Positions 60,723 through 64,000 of a DNA stretch of 64,000 nucleotides are shown here, piece after piece. The stretch lies in contig NC_084721.1 in assembly GCF_033807575.1 (NCBI RefSeq), positions 3,844,001 to 3,908,000 on the forward strand, given 5' to 3'. How positions within the stretch are numbered: the stretch's first letter is position 1; each line of letters begins with the position of its first letter. Below the pieces are notes generated by a model. It did not search any database, had not been told where the DNA came from, and worked only from the letters and a program-made list of their open reading frames with translations. This DNA comes from Cydia pomonella (lineage: Eukaryota > Arthropoda > Insecta > Lepidoptera > Tortricidae). A program made the position numbers and the translations under genes.

Positions 60723-61053
60723 AGCACTGGTGACCTCGTGGTAAGACGTGCAACTTTCAATCCGGAGGTCGGCGATTCAAACCTCAGCTCGCACCAATGA
60801 GTTTTTTGGGACTTCTGTACCTACGAAATATCATTTGATATTTACCAGTCGCTTTTCGGTGAAAGAAAACATCGCAAGTAAAACAGACTAATTTCAATAA
60901 GACCTAGTTTACCCTCTGGGTTGGAAGGTCAGATGACAGTTGCTTTCGTAAAAACTAGTGCCTATGCCAATTATTGGGTTTAGTTGCCAAGCGGACCCCA
61001 GGCTCCCATGAGCCGTGGCAACAATGCCGGGACAACGCGAGGAAGATGATGAT
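60723..61053 (+). mobile_element. tRNA-derived SINE, near full length, GATGAT tail
   Basis: An A-box-like TGACCTCGTGGTAAGACG and a B-box-like GCGATTCAAACCTCAG lie in the tRNA-like head. The body contains CACCAATGAGTTTTTTGG and GTTGCCAAGCGGACCCCAGG, with CCCATGAGCCGTGGCAA near the end. It ends GGAAGATGATGATG. It is the same head family as 56262-56535. An internal part may be a different repeat, as the body switches near 60890. Confidence 0.82.
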
Positions 61054-63305
61054 GTTCTTAACTTCTGACCGATTACTATGCCAACAACAAATTAAGTGCA
61101 AGGATTTATCTTTTGTAAGAACTTGCTGCTTAGTAGTCTTTTATTTTTTGTATCTGCCTAAGTCACTAATACTTAGCCCCCATTGGGTCCCACTGGGCAG
61201 GCCAGAAAAAAAGCATGCATACGCTCGATAGTAGTACTTTTCTCTTACAGCATGATTTGAAGCTGTTGCTCTATCACGTTGCTTTACTCGCATGCCTCAG
61301 TCTAGTCCGTGCAGACCATCTGTCAGACGCTCGCCACCGAGATATATAGTCTGGTACTTTGTCACCTTCGCGCCGCGATGAAGGGTTTGCAGCGATAAAT
61401 CCAATGCAATTTGTCCAAGACAAGTGACCTTCTCTAGATAAGTATTGGTTTATTTATATGCTAGATCTCTACAGGAGACTACTCATCAATTTCGTTGACG
61501 GCAACCTTAACCTTTTTTATAGATTTATGCCAGTGGCGACCTCAAGACATAACTCATACGAAATACGAGTCGTTCGATTTTCGTATAAAATATTATTTTT
61601 TGTTGAAAGATTGGGCTTTACTATTATTTTTTCGATCTGAACATCAAGGTATTCGTGATTGTAAGTGTTTTCTACTTGTTTTGCCAAGCCGTGATCAGTT
61701 GCGAAACGTAGCATTGGATCCTTTTCCCTTAAGGTATAATGACGTCCAATGAGTCCAAATATTCAAGTTGAAACACGGCAAATTTACACGTTAAAAAACC
61801 TTTGTGTATATTAGAACTATTTTTTTTCATAAGCATAGCAGAATCGCGAGTACTATTTTTCTGGACTTACATCTACAGTGGCGCCAACTAGTGAGCACAA
61901 AAACGTCAATATCCAAGGAGGATAGGGGAAACGCGGACTACGTTTGTATAGAGATGCGGTCATTCACTATGTCTTAGTGACTTCGCTAAAATGAATGGTC
62001 TTCCACCAGCCTTGCAAACGTATTCACATAATATCCTAAAAGGGCTCCATTCCCCGCGCCCATTTCACTCATGGCTTCACGTATCCTAATTTGAGGAATT
62101 TCACACGCGGCCGGAGTCCGAAATTGACGCGCGGATTAACTATTGTTGTGTCATGTCCGTCATTACGACGGAAATTCGGATATTTAGGGCGGTTAATTGG
62201 TTCGGAAAATTAGGGAAGCTTTTAACCAACTCGTGTAATGTCCGTTGGACCAGGTGCGCTTATGCACTAGACGCGCCTGAAAAAGTTTAAACGGAGGTTA
62301 AAAAAAGAATTGTATAGAAAAGTTGGCAGCGATTAAAGACTACGATTATATTTTCTTTTTCTTTGCTTGCTTGTTGCATTTGCAACTCTAGATGTTTCGC
62401 ACCCCATTCAACATAGAAGAGTAAGTATATTACACTAATGGGGATATTATCTCTTAATCCCCTTTCTTAATCATAGTATATAATGAAGGTACCCTATCTT
62501 CCAGAGTTACATCACACCTCCGCCATAAGCTTATTAGTCATAAGTTTATTACTTGACATCAGAAACACAGGACTTATACCAACTAAGCAAGTAGTAGTCG
62601 TCTTTGCTAGCTGGAGATACTCTCAAAGTTGGGTTGCTATAAAAATTAGCAAGTTTATGTTGGCCTTTTTTTAAAGAATTTGTTTAATTATGCGAAAAAT
62701 AAGGAAACTTTTCAACAGAAACTGAGCAAGCGCTTTAGAAACGCGCAAGTATATGTGGATACAGAATTCCTTTGTACATCCACACTAACGACTGAAAAAT
62801 GAGGAGGTTATTCAGCGAGCGCCATTCATTAAATCCATGCATAATGTAGACCCACAATGTTGGGATGGGCGAGGACGTACCATTCATCCATTGCCAGTGT
62901 GACTAGTGACTATATTCATCAATTCGAATCATATCTGACCTTACGTTTGCAAATGGAGGGTTTTGTGACCCGTTATATAGTTACGTACGTTAGTATTATT
63001 TTTACATTATTTGTACAGACATTAGTACCTTGGTAGTTCTAGTGCGTGTGTCAACTTAGGTAAAGTTTAAGACTTCAATACCTATTGGTAAAGAAAACTG
63101 GCTAAAATCGGTCTTCGCAATTATATCTAAAGTTTGCAATTTGGTTTAGGTACATATTTTCAAACAGCCGAATTTCGACTGACCTAATATTGAATTTGTA
63201 GGTAACATACAAAAAAAATTATCTTAAGGAAATTGAAGAAGAATCATTCTTATTATAGAAAATTCTTTATAAAGTCGCCCGTCTTATGGTGGTATTTTCT
63301 TAGCA
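61054..63305. other. Non-genic stretch
   Basis: No gene or clear repeat was recognised in these 2.2 kb. Confidence 0.5.
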
Positions 63306-63448
63306 GTACAGTCACCTTCACCTGCGCTAATATGTTGTACAACGAAGGCCGCAAAAATATCTGACTCGATCTTATTTATAGAGCCAGAAGAGCGTGTCAC
63401 AATTATTGTGGTCTTCGAAGAGTAACATATTATTGCAGGTGACTGTAC
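63306..63448. mobile_element. MITE with TA-CAGTCACC termini, 143 bp
   Basis: GTACAGTCACCTTCACCTGC at the left pairs with GCAGGTGACTGTAC at the right, and TAATATGTT with AACATATTA. It has the same GTACAGTC end as the elements at 6552 and 25445 but a different interior. Confidence 0.82.
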
Positions 63449-63633
63449 GGATAAATTGATTGAGATCTATATCCGGGGTATCAGAGTTATTCGCAGTGTT
63501 AGTAGTGGTAGTTACTATAACTGTTCCAAATTATAGGTATCTATTTCAAAAGGACTCAGAGAAAAACGCATTTAACCAATTTGCAAGACCGAAGTGTTTT
63601 GTACGGTCGCGGAAATTGATTCACTGATCACAA

Positions 63634-63861
63634 TTGATAGCACTAAAAATTTCAAAAAATATACCTAACAATTTGCAGGGGACCCTTGGAAACAGAACCA
63701 CCGTATATAGAAACGAATCCCGTTGCCTACAAAGTCCTAAACGTCTCAGTTGCCGCGGATGCCGTGCTAACCTTGACGGCGATGAGCGGTTCTTGGAGCT
63801 CTGTCCTTTGACACAAATGCGGATGTGCTCAATTGGCCCGCCCGTTATCGAACCGCGCTAA
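63634..63861 (+). other. Short frame with a CxxC...C zinc-knuckle-like motif
   Basis: The end of this frame reads LSCRGCRANLDGDERFLELC then PLTQMRMC. The spacing C-x2-C-x8-R-x4-C resembles the C-terminal CCHC knuckle of some non-LTR retrotransposons, with R in place of H. GC content is higher than in neighbouring DNA up to the right edge. It may be a fragment of a retrotransposon ORF continuing past the window, or chance. Confidence 0.25.
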
Positions 63862-64000
63862 ACACGGCGCAAGGCTGCGCTAGGGTCTTCCGACCAGAGT
63901 CTAGCCCGGGGGTCTCTGCTGCAATTGCGGCTCTTCAAGACACCCAAACAACCCGTAAAGACATCTTTCAATACTAGATCAAATCCACATCTTACGAGAA

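Overview
This window is animal nuclear DNA, most likely from a moth or butterfly (Lepidoptera). It is AT-rich, with short coding exons and GT..AG introns. It carries several tRNA-derived SINEs, palindromic MITEs and LINE 3' ends of types I associate with lepidopteran genomes; that family recognition is from memory, not a database search. The only host gene I can support is the alpha (catalytic) subunit of the Na+/K+-ATPase. It lies on the minus strand and runs off the left edge. I reconstructed ten exons whose splice phases join without a break. A 9-nt coding exon (Met-Gly-Glu) at 21980-21988 sits in a GC-rich promoter-like region, followed by a 13.2-kb first intron and nine exons between 8756 and 954. 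Together they give 625 residues, through the N-terminus, M1-M4, the actuator domain, the DKTGTLT phosphorylation site, the nucleotide-binding domain and the segment ending Gly-Ile-Lys. The C-terminal part (hinge and M5-M10) lies outside the window.

The most unusual structure is inside this gene. Three exons (7029-7250, 4128-4308, 3286-3543) are each followed, 28-40 bp into the next intron, by a decayed partial copy of their own 3' portion. A fourth exon (954-1205) runs directly into a minisatellite of 15 units of 59 or 65 bp. Each unit repeats the last 30 or so nt of the exon, its 5' splice site and the start of the intron, so at least 16 near-identical donor sites stand in tandem. The array continues past the left edge and shows a dimeric higher-order pattern.

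From about 22.6 kb to the right end I see no host gene. The region holds remains of mobile elements: two 5'-truncated non-LTR retrotransposons (31.7-32.1 kb minus, 36.4-37.4 kb plus), tRNA-derived SINEs, LINE 3' tails, many inverted-repeat MITEs, and a tandem array of roughly 200-bp units at 50.8-51.6 kb next to an unexplained coding-looking island. There is also a nearly complete mariner-type (DD37D) transposon at 54062-55371, with perfect 26-bp terminal repeats and a single-base frameshift in its transposase. If it is removed, the target site becomes a perfect 38-bp palindrome. The rest is AT-rich DNA in which I see only chance reading frames.
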